Assembly: GCA_003116975.1 (NCBI GenBank)
Contig: BGKB01000001.1
Coordinates: 558,001-622,000, forward strand
From: Aurantiochytrium sp. KH105
Lineage: Eukaryota > Sar > Bigyra > Thraustochytrida > Thraustochytriidae
Direction: 5' to 3'
DNA length: 64,000 nucleotides
The notes beneath the pieces were generated by a model that searched no databases, was not told the DNA's origin, and saw only the letters and a program-made list of their open reading frames with translations. Below, piece after piece: positions 48,375-58,020 of the stretch. The translations under genes and the position numbers were made by a program. Positions within the stretch are counted from its first letter, which is position 1; each line of letters begins with the position of its first letter.

Positions 48375-49539
48375 GTGGATATTTTTTACAGTATTGCCCC
48401 ATTCGTGTTCCACTTCCTCGTGGTTAAACGGTATCGATGCTGCAGATCAGCAGCAGTCAACCAAGAGCATCTTCACACACGCTTCGAAGCACTCCACATT
48501 CGCGAGCTTTTCGAAACGAAATGGGCAATGCGTTTTTGGTCCATGCAGACTCTCGGCAGACTTATTCTTTTGTAGTGGAAAAACAAAACCATGAGTCGCA
48601 TGTTTCGGGCAATAGAAGGCCTACCATACTCTTTTTCTACCAATGTTGGTGTCTCCGTCAACGAAGAGCAATCTTCAAGCTCGCTTCGAACCATTCTACA
48701 TTCTCGTCCAGAAAATAGAAAAAGAAAAAAAGGGGACAACGCGATTTTGGTCCACGTAGACTCTTGGCAAACATTATATTTCCCCCCTCTTTTCTCGCGA
48801 AAACAGAAACTAAGAGACGCACCATACTCCCTTTCGACCAATGTTGATGTCTTCCTCAAAACACTTCACTTTTCACTGCTCGATTTTATGCATCCTCTCG
48901 CTGCATCCCTGTCTTTTTGCTCGTGTGCAAGAGACAGAATAAACACCCTTGTGGCGAAGACAAGCCACATTGCTTACATTTTTTGCCTACAAAAATAATA
49001 GTAGAAACAAGTCAAAAGCTCAAGTGACGCAGCACATCGTCATGACCCACCTTACATTTACTGTTAGTTAGCTTCGAAGCGAAACACGAGGGAGTACTTG
49101 CCAATCTCCCCGCCTGAACTGCCAAGATAAGCCGAGACAAGCTAAGGTGATAAGTCAAGCCAATCGGTCGCCCAGATGCTATTCCTACACTCTTCCGGCA
49201 AAGAGAGTGAACTCTAGAAAAAAGGAAAGAAAAAAAAGCGGTAAAAAAGGCCGCAAGTTGGCCAACGGTCGCCCGCTCTCTGCGAACAGCCAACAAGTCT
49301 CTTTTGTTGAGCCAGCAGAATCAGAATCGCAACCAGACCTGCTCTCGCGCGGGACGAGAGCCCCGGCGAGCGAGCGCAAGGCGAACGCCCCTTCCCGTCC
49401 CCCTTCGCCGTCGCCGCCGTCGCCTCTGCCGACTTCGACGAGTGCTGCCCGAGGGAAGGCGCGAACGCGAGATCGGGCATCGAGATCGTCACAAACAACG
49501 CGGCACGGGAAACGTTGAGCGCCGCCCGCACGCAAGAGG
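48375..49539. other. Spacer with a 200-bp tandem duplication
   Basis: About 1.2 kb between the small mitochondrial protein gene and the tubulin chaperone gene. It is AT-richer on the left, where the tandem repeat listed separately begins 80 bases after the stop. The right part (49200-49539) is GC-rich and contains the promoter and leader of the next gene. No further gene is seen. Confidence 0.55.
48457..48855. repeat. Imperfect tandem repeat, period about 200 bp
   Basis: Copy 1 (48457-48657) and copy 2 (48658-48855) share TCAAC-AAGAGCA, CGCTTCGAA, TTTTTGGTCCA-GTAGACTC-type and ACCATACTC-CCAATGTTG blocks in the same order, at about 75 percent identity by eye. A third copy appears to start at 48856 but fades. 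It lies in or just after the 3' UTR of the gene at 47868. Confidence 0.8.
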
Positions 49540-51897
49540 ATGGCGGCCAACAGGTTCGAGGTGGGCGACGTCGTCGTCGACGAGGAGGGCTACCGCGGAA
49601 GCGTGCGGTACGTTGGTCCTGTCGCGACGGCGAAAAAGAAGGACGCAACCTGGATCGGCGTCGAGTGGGCCGACGCCGGCCGTGGCAAGCACGACGGCTC
49701 CGTCAAGGAAAAGACCACCGGCGAGGAGACGCGCTACTTTAGTTGCCCGCAAGGCCAGGGTTCCTTTGTGAAACCGCAATTCCTGCGGGTAGGCGTCGCC
49801 TTTGAGGACGCGCTGATGGCGCGCTACGAGCCCGAAGCGGCCGTCCGCGTTGGCGAAGGCGTTGAAGGTGAGGCCGGCCCGCGTCGCCGCAACGGCGAGG
49901 CCGTCGAGATCGAGGCCGTAGGCATGGATCAGATTCGTGGCAAGCAGCAAATTCACAAGCTTCGCGAAGTCTCCCTCTCGTCCTGCGTCGTTGTCTCTGC
50001 GGGTCAGCCTGGCTGGATCAGCGAGCACTGCCCGCACATCAAGGAACTCGACCTTGCCGACAACCTCATTGACTCCTGGAAAACAGTTGGTCTTATCGCT
50101 TCGCAGTTGCCCGGTCTCGAGCATCTCTCGCTGGCGCGCAACCGTCTCGCAACAGGTCTCCCGATCAACCCTATTGAGCCGATCCCGGCGCCTCTTAAGA
50201 TTCCCTTTGCCGCGCTCCGCGTGCTCGTACTCAATCGTACGGGCACAACGTTTTCCCAGGTCCAGCGTCTCGACGAGGAAGGCGTCATCCCCGCGCTCGA
50301 GGAGCTCGTGCTGGGCGACAATGATCTCGACACCCTTGATCCGCTCGCAAATGTAAAATCCGACACCGTCTCGCACCAGCGCGGCTCGTATGCAGAATGG
50401 GCCAAAGAGCAGATCAAACTTGCCGACCGCTCTGGCTTCACACCCGAGTCCTTTGCCAAAGGCTTTGCCAGCCTTCGCAAAATTGACATTTCGCGCAACA
50501 AACTCGCCACCTGGTCCGAGGTCTGGCGTCTCTCCCGCCTTCCCGCGCTGCGCCACATTAATGTCAGCGACAACCCTATCGACGAGATCTTCTTTGACCT
50601 GCCTGCCATGGCCGCTCTCGCCGATCCCGCCGACGCTCCGCAGCCGAGCGGACCCGCCGTTGAAGCCGGCGATGGAGCGTCTGCTCGAAGGAACCCCGGC
50701 AAGGAAAATGAGATGCAGCAGTCGCGTCTCAAGGCTGCCGAAGCCTTTCGCCGCAAACTCGACGGACTTGAAACCAACCAGACCGAGGATGCCGACCAAG
50801 AACAGTCGTGCTGCGGCGCCGATGCTGAGGGCGACTGCGCGGCCGACACGAATGAGGCAGACTCGCCGTCCAGTCCCAACGACGGCGGCGAGGCTGAGCA
50901 CAAGGCGGACGAAGATGCCGACACCAAAAAGAAACCCAGCCGTTTTGTGAACGAGCTCGACATTGTCATGAGCAACGGCATGGTCATTCCCATGCAGGAA
51001 AAACGCGAGCGCGCGCGTTACACTGAGGCACGCCTCTTTAAGGGCTCTGGCACACAAGGCGGTTCGCAGCCATTTCGCAGTCTTGAGACGCTGCTTCTCT
51101 GCAGGACACGCATTACCTCGTGGACCAGTGTCGATGCTCTCAACAAATTTCCCGCCATCAAGGAGGCGCGTCTGCAGGGTTCGCCTCTCATCGCTGCAGC
51201 AGGCAACGCCGGTGCTGCTCGTCAAACGGTCATTGCTCGCGTCAAGGGTTTCGTGCGTCTCAACGGGTCCGAGGTTTCGCCTCGTGAACGCTCCGACGCC
51301 GAGCGTCTTTACCTCAAGCGTGTCGCCGCTGCGCTCACCTCACTCTCGGGGCCCGAGCGAGACGCAAAGCTTGCTGAACATCCCCGCTACGACGAACTCG
51401 TTGCAGAGCATGGCGATCCGACCGAGGCGGCGCGTCGCGCAAAGGCGGCTCAGGAAGCGGACGGCTCGCTCGCGTCGAACAGTGCCAAAGTCACGATTAG
51501 CAGCTTTGATCCGCGCACCTGCACAGCTCCGCCCGTGACCAAGCGTCTCTTGCTAAGCATGTCAGTCAAGGAGCTCAAGCTTCTTTGCCAGCGTCTCTTC
51601 AAGGTCGATGTGGACCTGCAAAAGCTGTTTTACAGGGAAAAGAGCAAGGACTTCGGACACCCAGTCGCGCTCGACGAGGATGGTATGGCTATTGTTGACT
51701 TTGGCGTCAAGGCCGGAGGCGAAATCATCATGGAAGCTCGTGACCCCGAAAAGGAAAAGGCAGACGCGGACAAGCGCGCCGCGCAGGAATCACAGCGGAT
51801 GAAGGATCAGGAAACGCGTGCTGCTCGCGAGGCTGCCATTAAGCGCGAGGAAATTGAGCGTCAAAAGCAGTCACTTCTTTCCTCTTCAACCGATTGA
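49540..51897 (+). CDS. TBCE: Tubulin-folding cofactor E (CAP-Gly, LRR, ubiquitin-like)
   Basis: 785 residues. Cofactor E captures alpha-tubulin during assembly of the tubulin dimer. Domain order fits: an N-terminal CAP-Gly (residues about 5-85, with WIGVEWADAGRGKHDGSV and RYFSC; the usual GKNDG reads GKHDG), leucine-rich repeats (about 145-355 and again about 500-560), and a ubiquitin-like domain (about 645-735) with VTKRLLLSMSVKELKLLCQR and KLFYREKS. It is longer than the roughly 530-residue animal protein because of an acidic, cysteine-containing insertion (about 365-470) within the LRR region and a charged C-terminal helix after the Ubl (about 740-785). It converges with the LRR gene on the minus strand. 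Confidence 0.93.
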   Translation: MAANRFEVGDVVVDEEGYRGSVRYVGPVATAKKKDATWIGVEWADAGRGKHDGSVKEKTTGEETRYFSCPQGQGSFVKPQFLRVGVAFEDALMARYEPEAAVRVGEGVEGEAGPRRRNGEAVEIEAVGMDQIRGKQQIHKLREVSLSSCVVVSAGQPGWISEHCPHIKELDLADNLIDSWKTVGLIASQLPGLEHLSLARNRLATGLPINPIEPIPAPLKIPFAALRVLVLNRTGTTFSQVQRLDEEGVIPALEELVLGDNDLDTLDPLANVKSDTVSHQRGSYAEWAKEQIKLADRSGFTPESFAKGFASLRKIDISRNKLATWSEVWRLSRLPALRHINVSDNPIDEIFFDLPAMAALADPADAPQPSGPAVEAGDGASARRNPGKENEMQQSRLKAAEAFRRKLDGLETNQTEDADQEQSCCGADAEGDCAADTNEADSPSSPNDGGEAEHKADEDADTKKKPSRFVNELDIVMSNGMVIPMQEKRERARYTEARLFKGSGTQGGSQPFRSLETLLLCRTRITSWTSVDALNKFPAIKEARLQGSPLIAAAGNAGAARQTVIARVKGFVRLNGSEVSPRERSDAERLYLKRVAAALTSLSGPERDAKLAEHPRYDELVAEHGDPTEAARRAKAAQEADGSLASNSAKVTISSFDPRTCTAPPVTKRLLLSMSVKELKLLCQRLFKVDVDLQKLFYREKSKDFGHPVALDEDGMAIVDFGVKAGGEIIMEARDPEKEKADADKRAAQESQRMKDQETRAAREAAIKREEIERQKQSLLSSSTD

Positions 51898-52165
51898 GGC
51901 TTTTTCCTGAAGAGAAAGAATGGAAACAAGACAGGCCTACGACCTCAGCGTCTTGACTGATTTTTTGTTTGTTTGTAAAAGCGAATACTACATGAAAGAG
52001 GAAAAAGAAAAAAGAAAAAGGTGATTGCTTGGGACTTCCTCCTCCTTCCAGTTTCGTGTGGTCCTTCCCAAACTCGCTTTCGGCATGTGCACTACCTCTG
52101 CGAGGAGCCTACCACGTAAATAGATACACAAATAAGAAACTTTTTCGATTCACATGTCACTTTTG

Positions 52166-53572
52166 TCAGGGTTGCTGCTGGCCATCGAGTGCCACAACAA
52201 GGTCGGGCCTCGCTGCGCGAAAGTCATCGACCAAGGTCTTTCCATCACCGAGGTCATTTCCGCCGAGCTCGAGGGTGCGGAGCGTCGAGTTTTCCTGCAA
52301 AGGCGTCTTGAGTGCCTCAGCACCCTCGCGTGTGAGACCTACACCACCAATTCCAAGCGTCTCTAGCGTTGCATTCTCGCGAAGAAGGTCGGCGAGGATG
52401 GCCACGCCGTCATTACCAAGGGCATTGCCCATGAGACGGAGCTCCTTGAGACTGACGCCTTGCAAAAGATCGCCGACAGCCGCACGAAAGTCCTCGTTGC
52501 CCGCGCCAGTCGGATCTTCGACCACGCTGACGCCAATACTTGTGAGGTTGAGTCGTTGCAGACGTGGCGCAGCGTCTGAATCGGTCTGCGAGCTTTTCGA
52601 AAGCGCAGCACCAAAAGCAGCCAATCCCGACAACCCCATCTTGTTCGCACGAAGGTCCAGGTCGTCAAGCTGCGTGGCGCAAATCGAAGCCGTGGCAGAA
52701 GACACCTCCTTGATTTCGTTTCGCCCAACAGCCAGAATGCGGAGCGCATGAAAGCACGATCCCACGCGATCTGATGCTGCGATGATGGACGCAAAGCCTT
52801 CCGCGCCAAGTCCGCAGGCATCCACATGCAATTCGCGGACACTCGATAGAGAAGAGACCTCCGAGCTGCTCGCCGATGAGGCAGAGTGCTGGGCGTCGTC
52901 CTTGTCTTCCGCTGCTTCGTCGCCCACGAGGGCACGGGCGCCAGCGTCGCCAATCGCGGGATTGTCACTCAGAATGAGACGGAGAGATCCCTGAGCCGCT
53001 GAGGACCCTCGAAGGGCCTTGCCAAGCGCGCGGCATCCCTCGACGCCGAGGCCACTAGAATTGAGCTCGAGATTTCGCAAGAACAAAGGCCCATTGCGCA
53101 GACCCTGCGCAAGGGCTGCCACGCCTCCATCCCCAAGGTCATTGCGACCGAGGCGGAGATCTTGAAGCGCATGTGACGGCTGCGCAAGTACGCAACCAAG
53201 ATGCGGCATGCCACCTGCTGTAAGAGACTTGAACTCGAGGTCGAGCGCTTCGAGCGTCGAATTCTCCCAGGCATCCAGGAGCGCGGCGAGCTCGGCATCC
53301 CCGAATTGGGCGCAACCGACGGAGAGTCGTTTGAGCGTGGAGTTTTGCCGCAGCGCCTGCCCCAAGCGTTTTGCCGCGTCCTCGGACACGCTATGTCCAG
53401 AGCACAGCAGCTCTTCGAGCGAGGAGTTCTCCGCGAGCGCGTCTGCAAGCGCGCACAGGCCGCTTTCGTCAACCTTGCGCATGCTCATGACCAGCAGGGC
53501 GGGGCCCGTCTCATTGGCGCGGAGTTTAGCGACGAGGTCGTCCACGCCGCGACGCTGCTGGCCCCACGCCAT
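52166..53572 (-). CDS. Leucine-rich-repeat protein (RNH1/NLR-like repeats)
   Basis: 468 residues from the ATG at 53572 (context AAAG before ATGG); the frame extends a little further with only a TTG. Nearly the whole protein is ribonuclease-inhibitor-type LRRs of about 28-30 residues: repeated L-x-x-L-x-L, N-x-L-G-x-G and ALA-x-L-x-x-N-x-T-L motifs, for example RLGRNDLGDGGVAALAQGL and LGGNDLGDGKTL. An acidic, serine-rich insertion (about residues 228-250) breaks the array. No NACHT, kinase or death domain is attached, so it is a binding scaffold of unknown partner. Divergent from the TOG gene, with 417 bases between the starts. Confidence 0.85.
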   Translation of the reverse strand: MAWGQQRRGVDDLVAKLRANETGPALLVMSMRKVDESGLCALADALAENSSLEELLCSGHSVSEDAAKRLGQALRQNSTLKRLSVGCAQFGDAELAALLDAWENSTLEALDLEFKSLTAGGMPHLGCVLAQPSHALQDLRLGRNDLGDGGVAALAQGLRNGPLFLRNLELNSSGLGVEGCRALGKALRGSSAAQGSLRLILSDNPAIGDAGARALVGDEAAEDKDDAQHSASSASSSEVSSLSSVRELHVDACGLGAEGFASIIAASDRVGSCFHALRILAVGRNEIKEVSSATASICATQLDDLDLRANKMGLSGLAAFGAALSKSSQTDSDAAPRLQRLNLTSIGVSVVEDPTGAGNEDFRAAVGDLLQGVSLKELRLMGNALGNDGVAILADLLRENATLETLGIGGVGLTREGAEALKTPLQENSTLRTLELGGNDLGDGKTLVDDFRAARPDLVVALDGQQQP

Positions 53573-53989
53573 CTTTCCCTCCTGTCCGTCTTTGCAGTCC
53601 TCGTCCAAGGGTTCTCTGCAATCTGTGACTGGCCAAAAGCCCCTCGCGTAGAGGGCGGGGTCTTGCCTTGCTTGATGATCGATCGCACAGCCACTCGACG
53701 AGGGAAACAGAAAGAGTTGCGCTAAAAAGGGTTGCGCAATGTAAAGCGGGTTGCGGCGGCTTCTCGCTCGTCCTTAGGAAGCTCGCAACGGTTCTATTGC
53801 CAAGAAGGTGAATAAGGACGCGGAGCCCGACGCGACCATGAAGAGCAGAGCCGCCTGCTGCGCTGCGCAAGCTATAGCTAGACAGCCCTGTCCACTTTAG
53901 CACTGTGCTCTGCTGCGGCTTCGGCTGCGAGCTTCTTTTCAGGTGCAGGGGCTCGCGCGATCGGATGTTTGGCGCGCAAGAGCAGGTCC
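53573..53989. other. Divergent promoter region between the LRR and TOG genes
   Basis: 417 bases between start codons on opposite strands; no gene seen. An upstream ATG at 53964 in a different frame from the TOG gene opens a frame of about 45 codons that ends near 54098, a possible upstream ORF. Confidence 0.5.
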
Positions 53990-56044
53990 ATGACGCGGGG
54001 CGCCACACGCGGCGAGAAGGAAAATTGCCATGGGATCATACCGTCGTCGCAAGACGAGGAAATAGCATCGCCAAAGGGATGGTCCCCGCGCGCAAGTGAG
54101 ATGATGCCTACTAACACCAGTGTGGAGACGGATCTTCTTCCCTTTAAAGGCGATGAGGCAACAGAGGAAGCCTTGGCACACGCTGCGCGTTCTTGCGTTG
54201 CACTTTTGCGCAACAAGGATGATTGGGAACGCCAAGCCACAGGGCTCCAACTCATGCAAAGATTGGCAGTCTTTTCGCCAGAGACACTTGCAGCAGATCC
54301 GAGCTTGTACAAGACCCTTCTCGGATGGGTAGTACGCAGCGTTAGCTCGCTGCGATCAGCGTTGTCTAAAAGAGCAGCCCAAACATTGTCGGAGCTCTTT
54401 GCCCGCTTGGGCCCCAAGCTCAACGCGCCTCTCACCGACCTTCTCATTCCCGCGCTCATGAAGCGCGCCTCTGACAATACGAGTGGCTTTATTCGCCAGC
54501 ATGCGCGCGCTGCATTGCACTCCTTTTGCACAAAGTGCGGGTCGCGAGATGTGGTACGGCAACTTGTAATTTTTATCCAGAGCTCAAACGCTAGCTTACG
54601 AGAGATCGCTCTCTTGGCAATCCATGACTGCCTCGCTGCCAGTGATCAGAATCACGTCCACCGAGATACCTTAAATGACGATGCCATGCGAGCAGTCCTC
54701 CAGGATCCCAATCCGCGCGTTCGCAAGGCCGCGGCGCAGGTGCAAAACTTGCTTGCCAACGGGGGGTACAAGAGCAACGACACGCCTTCTGCACTATTGG
54801 ACGCCAGCGAGTCCCGGCGTCTCGACGGCGCGTCCTTGTCGGCGCGAACGTCAACACGGGGTACCAAGCCATCTTTTCTCCCTGTTCTCAATAACCATCG
54901 TCGAGTTCCAGACCCTTCCTTGACTTCAGACATGAGCGGGCCGCGAGTAGAGGCGGCTCCCGAGCTCCCGGCTCTAGGTCTGCCGAGCAAGCCAAGCAGT
55001 CCTCATCGTCGAGGTCGCACGCGTGGCAGTCCCGAGCGGAGTCGAACACGGGGAAGTCCTAGTCGATCAAGACGGATGCCATCGTCACCGTCCAAGCCAG
55101 AACCGGCAACACGGATACCAAGTCTTCAGACGAACGATCTTGCCGATCAAAATAACATTTCCATGGAGACGTGGCGGAGACGTCGGGCTACGAAATTGCG
55201 GCAGCCAACGAGAAGGCAGACGAGAGTCGCGTCTTCACCAACGCATAGCAGAGCGTCACGCTTGCGACCTCGCAGACCGCAAACACAGGCCCCTTCTAAA
55301 ATGACAAGCCCCTCGCCGACGACCCATGTGCATGCTGAGCAGGAAAGACCAATTATTGAACCCATCGAGAGGGTTCACGAAGACAAGCAAGACGTGCATT
55401 CTGAACGTGGGGTGAGGACTACGAACGATTTTGCATCAACGGATCGGGATGGCATGGCGCCGTACCAGTTCGACTATGGCGTGGTGGACGGCTCGGCCGA
55501 GGTCTCAGCGCACGTTCCGCGTCCAGCGCCACAGAATTCAGTGCATCGCGCCGTGGAGGCGGCGGTGCGCCCCGTGACTTTGCGAGGAATCGTCACCCCT
55601 GAACACGTGCAGCGCGCACGGGATGCGAGTGATGACATTTGGGCACCTGTCCCGGAAACAGAGGAGCCGAGCTACGGAGGCGCCAGATCTGCGAAGGGTC
55701 ATGAGAGAGCAAACGTAGATGATTCATCGACATGGCAGCAGACTGAGCAGCAAGAAGTAGCTCTGTGGCAAGAAATTGCTGGCTTGGACCAGCGGCTTGC
55801 TGCAGTACGCACGCGAGCGCGTCTACGACAAGCGCGCATCAAGACTGGAATCGATGCCATGCCGGCAGACTTGGGTTTGTCGCCGGCAGGCGCGGCTATT
55901 TACGCAAACGCAGTTGCCGAAGCCCCAGCGTATGACGTCTCTACGGATCGCAGCAAAGTTCTAAGCCTTCCAAAGTTGCCGAAAAAAATTGGTGCGGAAA
56001 CGCACGTCAGGCACCAGGGGCGTGGTCATTGGAAACCAGCCTAA
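53990..56044 (+). CDS. TOG/HEAT-repeat microtubule-associated protein
   Basis: 684 residues from the ATG at 53990; a second candidate is the ATGATG at 54101. Residues about 45-265 form a CLASP/TOG-like helical array: a series of HEAT helices including WERQATGLQLMQRLAVF, LRSALSKRAAQTLSELFARLG, LIPALMKRASDNTSGFIRQHA and LIFIQSSN-like helices, ending DPNPRVRKAAAQVQNLL. TOG domains bind tubulin; single-TOG proteins such as the TOGARAM/crescerin group act in cilia and spindles. The rest is basic, S/P/R-rich and likely disordered, with several SPSR/RTRGSP motifs around 345-385, plus a short C-terminal helical region. AATAAA lies at 56080. The exact family (TOGARAM versus CLASP-like) is uncertain. 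Confidence 0.83.
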   Translation: MTRGATRGEKENCHGIIPSSQDEEIASPKGWSPRASEMMPTNTSVETDLLPFKGDEATEEALAHAARSCVALLRNKDDWERQATGLQLMQRLAVFSPETLAADPSLYKTLLGWVVRSVSSLRSALSKRAAQTLSELFARLGPKLNAPLTDLLIPALMKRASDNTSGFIRQHARAALHSFCTKCGSRDVVRQLVIFIQSSNASLREIALLAIHDCLAASDQNHVHRDTLNDDAMRAVLQDPNPRVRKAAAQVQNLLANGGYKSNDTPSALLDASESRRLDGASLSARTSTRGTKPSFLPVLNNHRRVPDPSLTSDMSGPRVEAAPELPALGLPSKPSSPHRRGRTRGSPERSRTRGSPSRSRRMPSSPSKPEPATRIPSLQTNDLADQNNISMETWRRRRATKLRQPTRRQTRVASSPTHSRASRLRPRRPQTQAPSKMTSPSPTTHVHAEQERPIIEPIERVHEDKQDVHSERGVRTTNDFASTDRDGMAPYQFDYGVVDGSAEVSAHVPRPAPQNSVHRAVEAAVRPVTLRGIVTPEHVQRARDASDDIWAPVPETEEPSYGGARSAKGHERANVDDSSTWQQTEQQEVALWQEIAGLDQRLAAVRTRARLRQARIKTGIDAMPADLGLSPAGAAIYANAVAEAPAYDVSTDRSKVLSLPKLPKKIGAETHVRHQGRGHWKPA

Positions 56045-56730
56045 CAGTAAGGGCATTGTGAGAAGCGAGGACGAGGAAAAATAAACATCAACGTCGAATC
56101 CTGAGCAGCCTCGATCCCAATGAGTCGCGAAGCTCGGTCTCTCGGTCTCGATCAATCTTTACGTGCACGTCGGACGCCTCGAGTGAGTTCTGACAAGTCT
56201 TAACTCCACCACTTATTCTCTTTCTCCTCCTCTTTCTCCTCCTTCTCCTCCTCCTCCTCATGATGATGATGATCATCATCATCGTCACTGACATGACCGT
56301 CTGTTCGCGAGCTTCGTGCCGCAAGAAACGTTGCGCTCGAATGATGACGTCGAGCCCTCTCGGCGGTAATTCAGAGGACGCCCGAACTGGAACCGATTCG
56401 GAACGAGACGAGAACTGCGTCTTCCTCCTCCTTTTTTTTTTTTTTTTGATGTCTTCGGCATTCGGGACAAGCGTCAATGCGCTGAACTTGGGTCGCCGCA
56501 GCGACGTCTCGGCCGTTCGGGTCGGGCCGGGCGAAGACATTGTGCGAACTTGGGTATGATCTCCACGGAGCGAGAGCTTGACGCCAAACTCCTCCGGATG
56601 CAAAACCGCAATCGAATCTCTTAGAAAATACAACAAGAGCCATCGTCGCAAGAAAAGGCAACGAGCCTCCCTGTACATCTGAAGAGCGAGCACAAACCCA
56701 CGCACACACACACACACGAAGCAGAAGCAC
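56045..56730. other. Spacer with CTC/CAT-rich simple sequence and a T tract
   Basis: 686 bases. It contains CTCCT repeats then ATGATGATG/ATCATCATC near 56218-56285 and a T tract near 56429-56447. A long minus-strand frame overlaps both this region and the next gene, but its content is simple sequence. The last 50 bases before the next ATG are CA-rich and free of T. Confidence 0.5.
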
Positions 56731-57792
56731 ATGATGGAAACGCCATTCCTCGAGGCGCAAGACGGAAGAGAGAAAATGACAACGCTGACGAGATCGTATT
56801 CTAGGACCACTCGTACGCTACTTGTCGGTATGCTGGTAATGCTCGGAGCTTTTGCTGCCATGTTCGCAAGGTCGCCGCTGCACAATTCGAAACTGCAAAT
56901 TGTGCAAATGAGCAACAAGACCTTTGGAGCAGAGGTGTACGGTTTTGATGCCCCGACCATGGCCAGAGACGCAGAGATGATGGCAAAAGTACGGGCTGCG
57001 CTTGAAGAGCATCTCGTTCTCCGCTTTCACAATGTGGCGCAGGATTTGACACCAGCCTTGCATGTTGACCTGGCCAAGCGCATCGGCCCTGTCGACCCTC
57101 AGGTCTCTGCACCGCCAAAGTACTTGCTCAAGGGTGTCTTTAACAGTCCAGAACAAGTGAAGCGCGCGGCTGCACTTGGAGTCGATGCACATGCTCTGGG
57201 CGAGACAATGCGCAAAGCTGCCGAGGGGGCGCGCGAGCTACCTCGCGAGATTACGCGCATCGTCAAGGAGCCAAGCGATGTGGCAGCCTTCGGAGAGGGC
57301 TGGCATTCAGATCTCACGTATCTGGCGACGCCGCCATTTGCGGCCGCTCTCGCGGCAAGAGAGCTTCCGTCCGTAGGTCTCGGAAACACAATGTTTCTCG
57401 ACATGCGAGCGGCTTTTGATACGCTGCCAGAAGATCTGAAGGTGCGTGCGTCTGAGGCCTCGGCCAACCACACGGATGGACATCAGTCGTGGACAGTGCA
57501 TCCTGCGGTGCGGGTGGACAATATGCATTCAAGGCCAAGTCTCTTTGTCAACAAAGCCTTTGCGCGGCACATGGTCCCGCGCAACGTCTCTTCGGATAGC
57601 CTGCTGACCTCCTTGCTCGCTCACGTCGACGCTTTACCTGAATTGGCGCCACAAGCGTTTCTGAATCTTACATGGACCGACGGACAGCTTTTGATGTGGG
57701 ACAACCGCTTCACGCAACACGCTGCTGTTGCAGATTATCACACCCGACGAGAAATGCATCGTGTTATTGTCTCGGGGAATGCTCCCTTTTGA
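56731..57792 (+). CDS. TauD/TfdA-like Fe(II)/2-oxoglutarate dioxygenase, membrane-anchored
   Basis: 353 residues. An N-terminal hydrophobic segment (TLLVGMLVMLGAFAAMFA, about residues 30-47) after a basic stretch suggests a type II membrane anchor with the enzyme in the secretory lumen. The catalytic domain has the iron ligands of the family: H192-x-D194 in GWHSDLTY and the distal H330 in WDNRFTQHA, with R344 (14 residues on) as the likely 2-oxoglutarate-binding arginine. GFDAP near residue 71 and LVLRFHN near 95 match the N-terminal TauD core. TauD enzymes hydroxylate small sulfonates or aryloxyacids, but relatives act on many substrates; the substrate here is unknown. N-glycosylation sequons (NKT, NHT, NVS, NLT) fit a lumenal location. 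Confidence 0.88.
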   Translation: MMETPFLEAQDGREKMTTLTRSYSRTTRTLLVGMLVMLGAFAAMFARSPLHNSKLQIVQMSNKTFGAEVYGFDAPTMARDAEMMAKVRAALEEHLVLRFHNVAQDLTPALHVDLAKRIGPVDPQVSAPPKYLLKGVFNSPEQVKRAAALGVDAHALGETMRKAAEGARELPREITRIVKEPSDVAAFGEGWHSDLTYLATPPFAAALAARELPSVGLGNTMFLDMRAAFDTLPEDLKVRASEASANHTDGHQSWTVHPAVRVDNMHSRPSLFVNKAFARHMVPRNVSSDSLLTSLLAHVDALPELAPQAFLNLTWTDGQLLMWDNRFTQHAAVADYHTRREMHRVIVSGNAPF

Positions 57793-58020
57793 GTGAGAAC
57801 AAGGCACCAAGCAAGCTACAATATTTCACCACGGAAAAGGAAATACAAAAGACGATGCAAAACCTGTAAATTTTACTACCATCATTGATTATCTTTCTTT
57901 CTTTTTCGTGTTTCTTGGCTCTGGATGAGGGAAGCCATGAGCAAGTACGAGTTGGCAGGGAAGAAAACTAGAAGGGAAGACCTGGACATTTTCTGAAAAC
58001 GATAAATGAAAAACTCGCGA

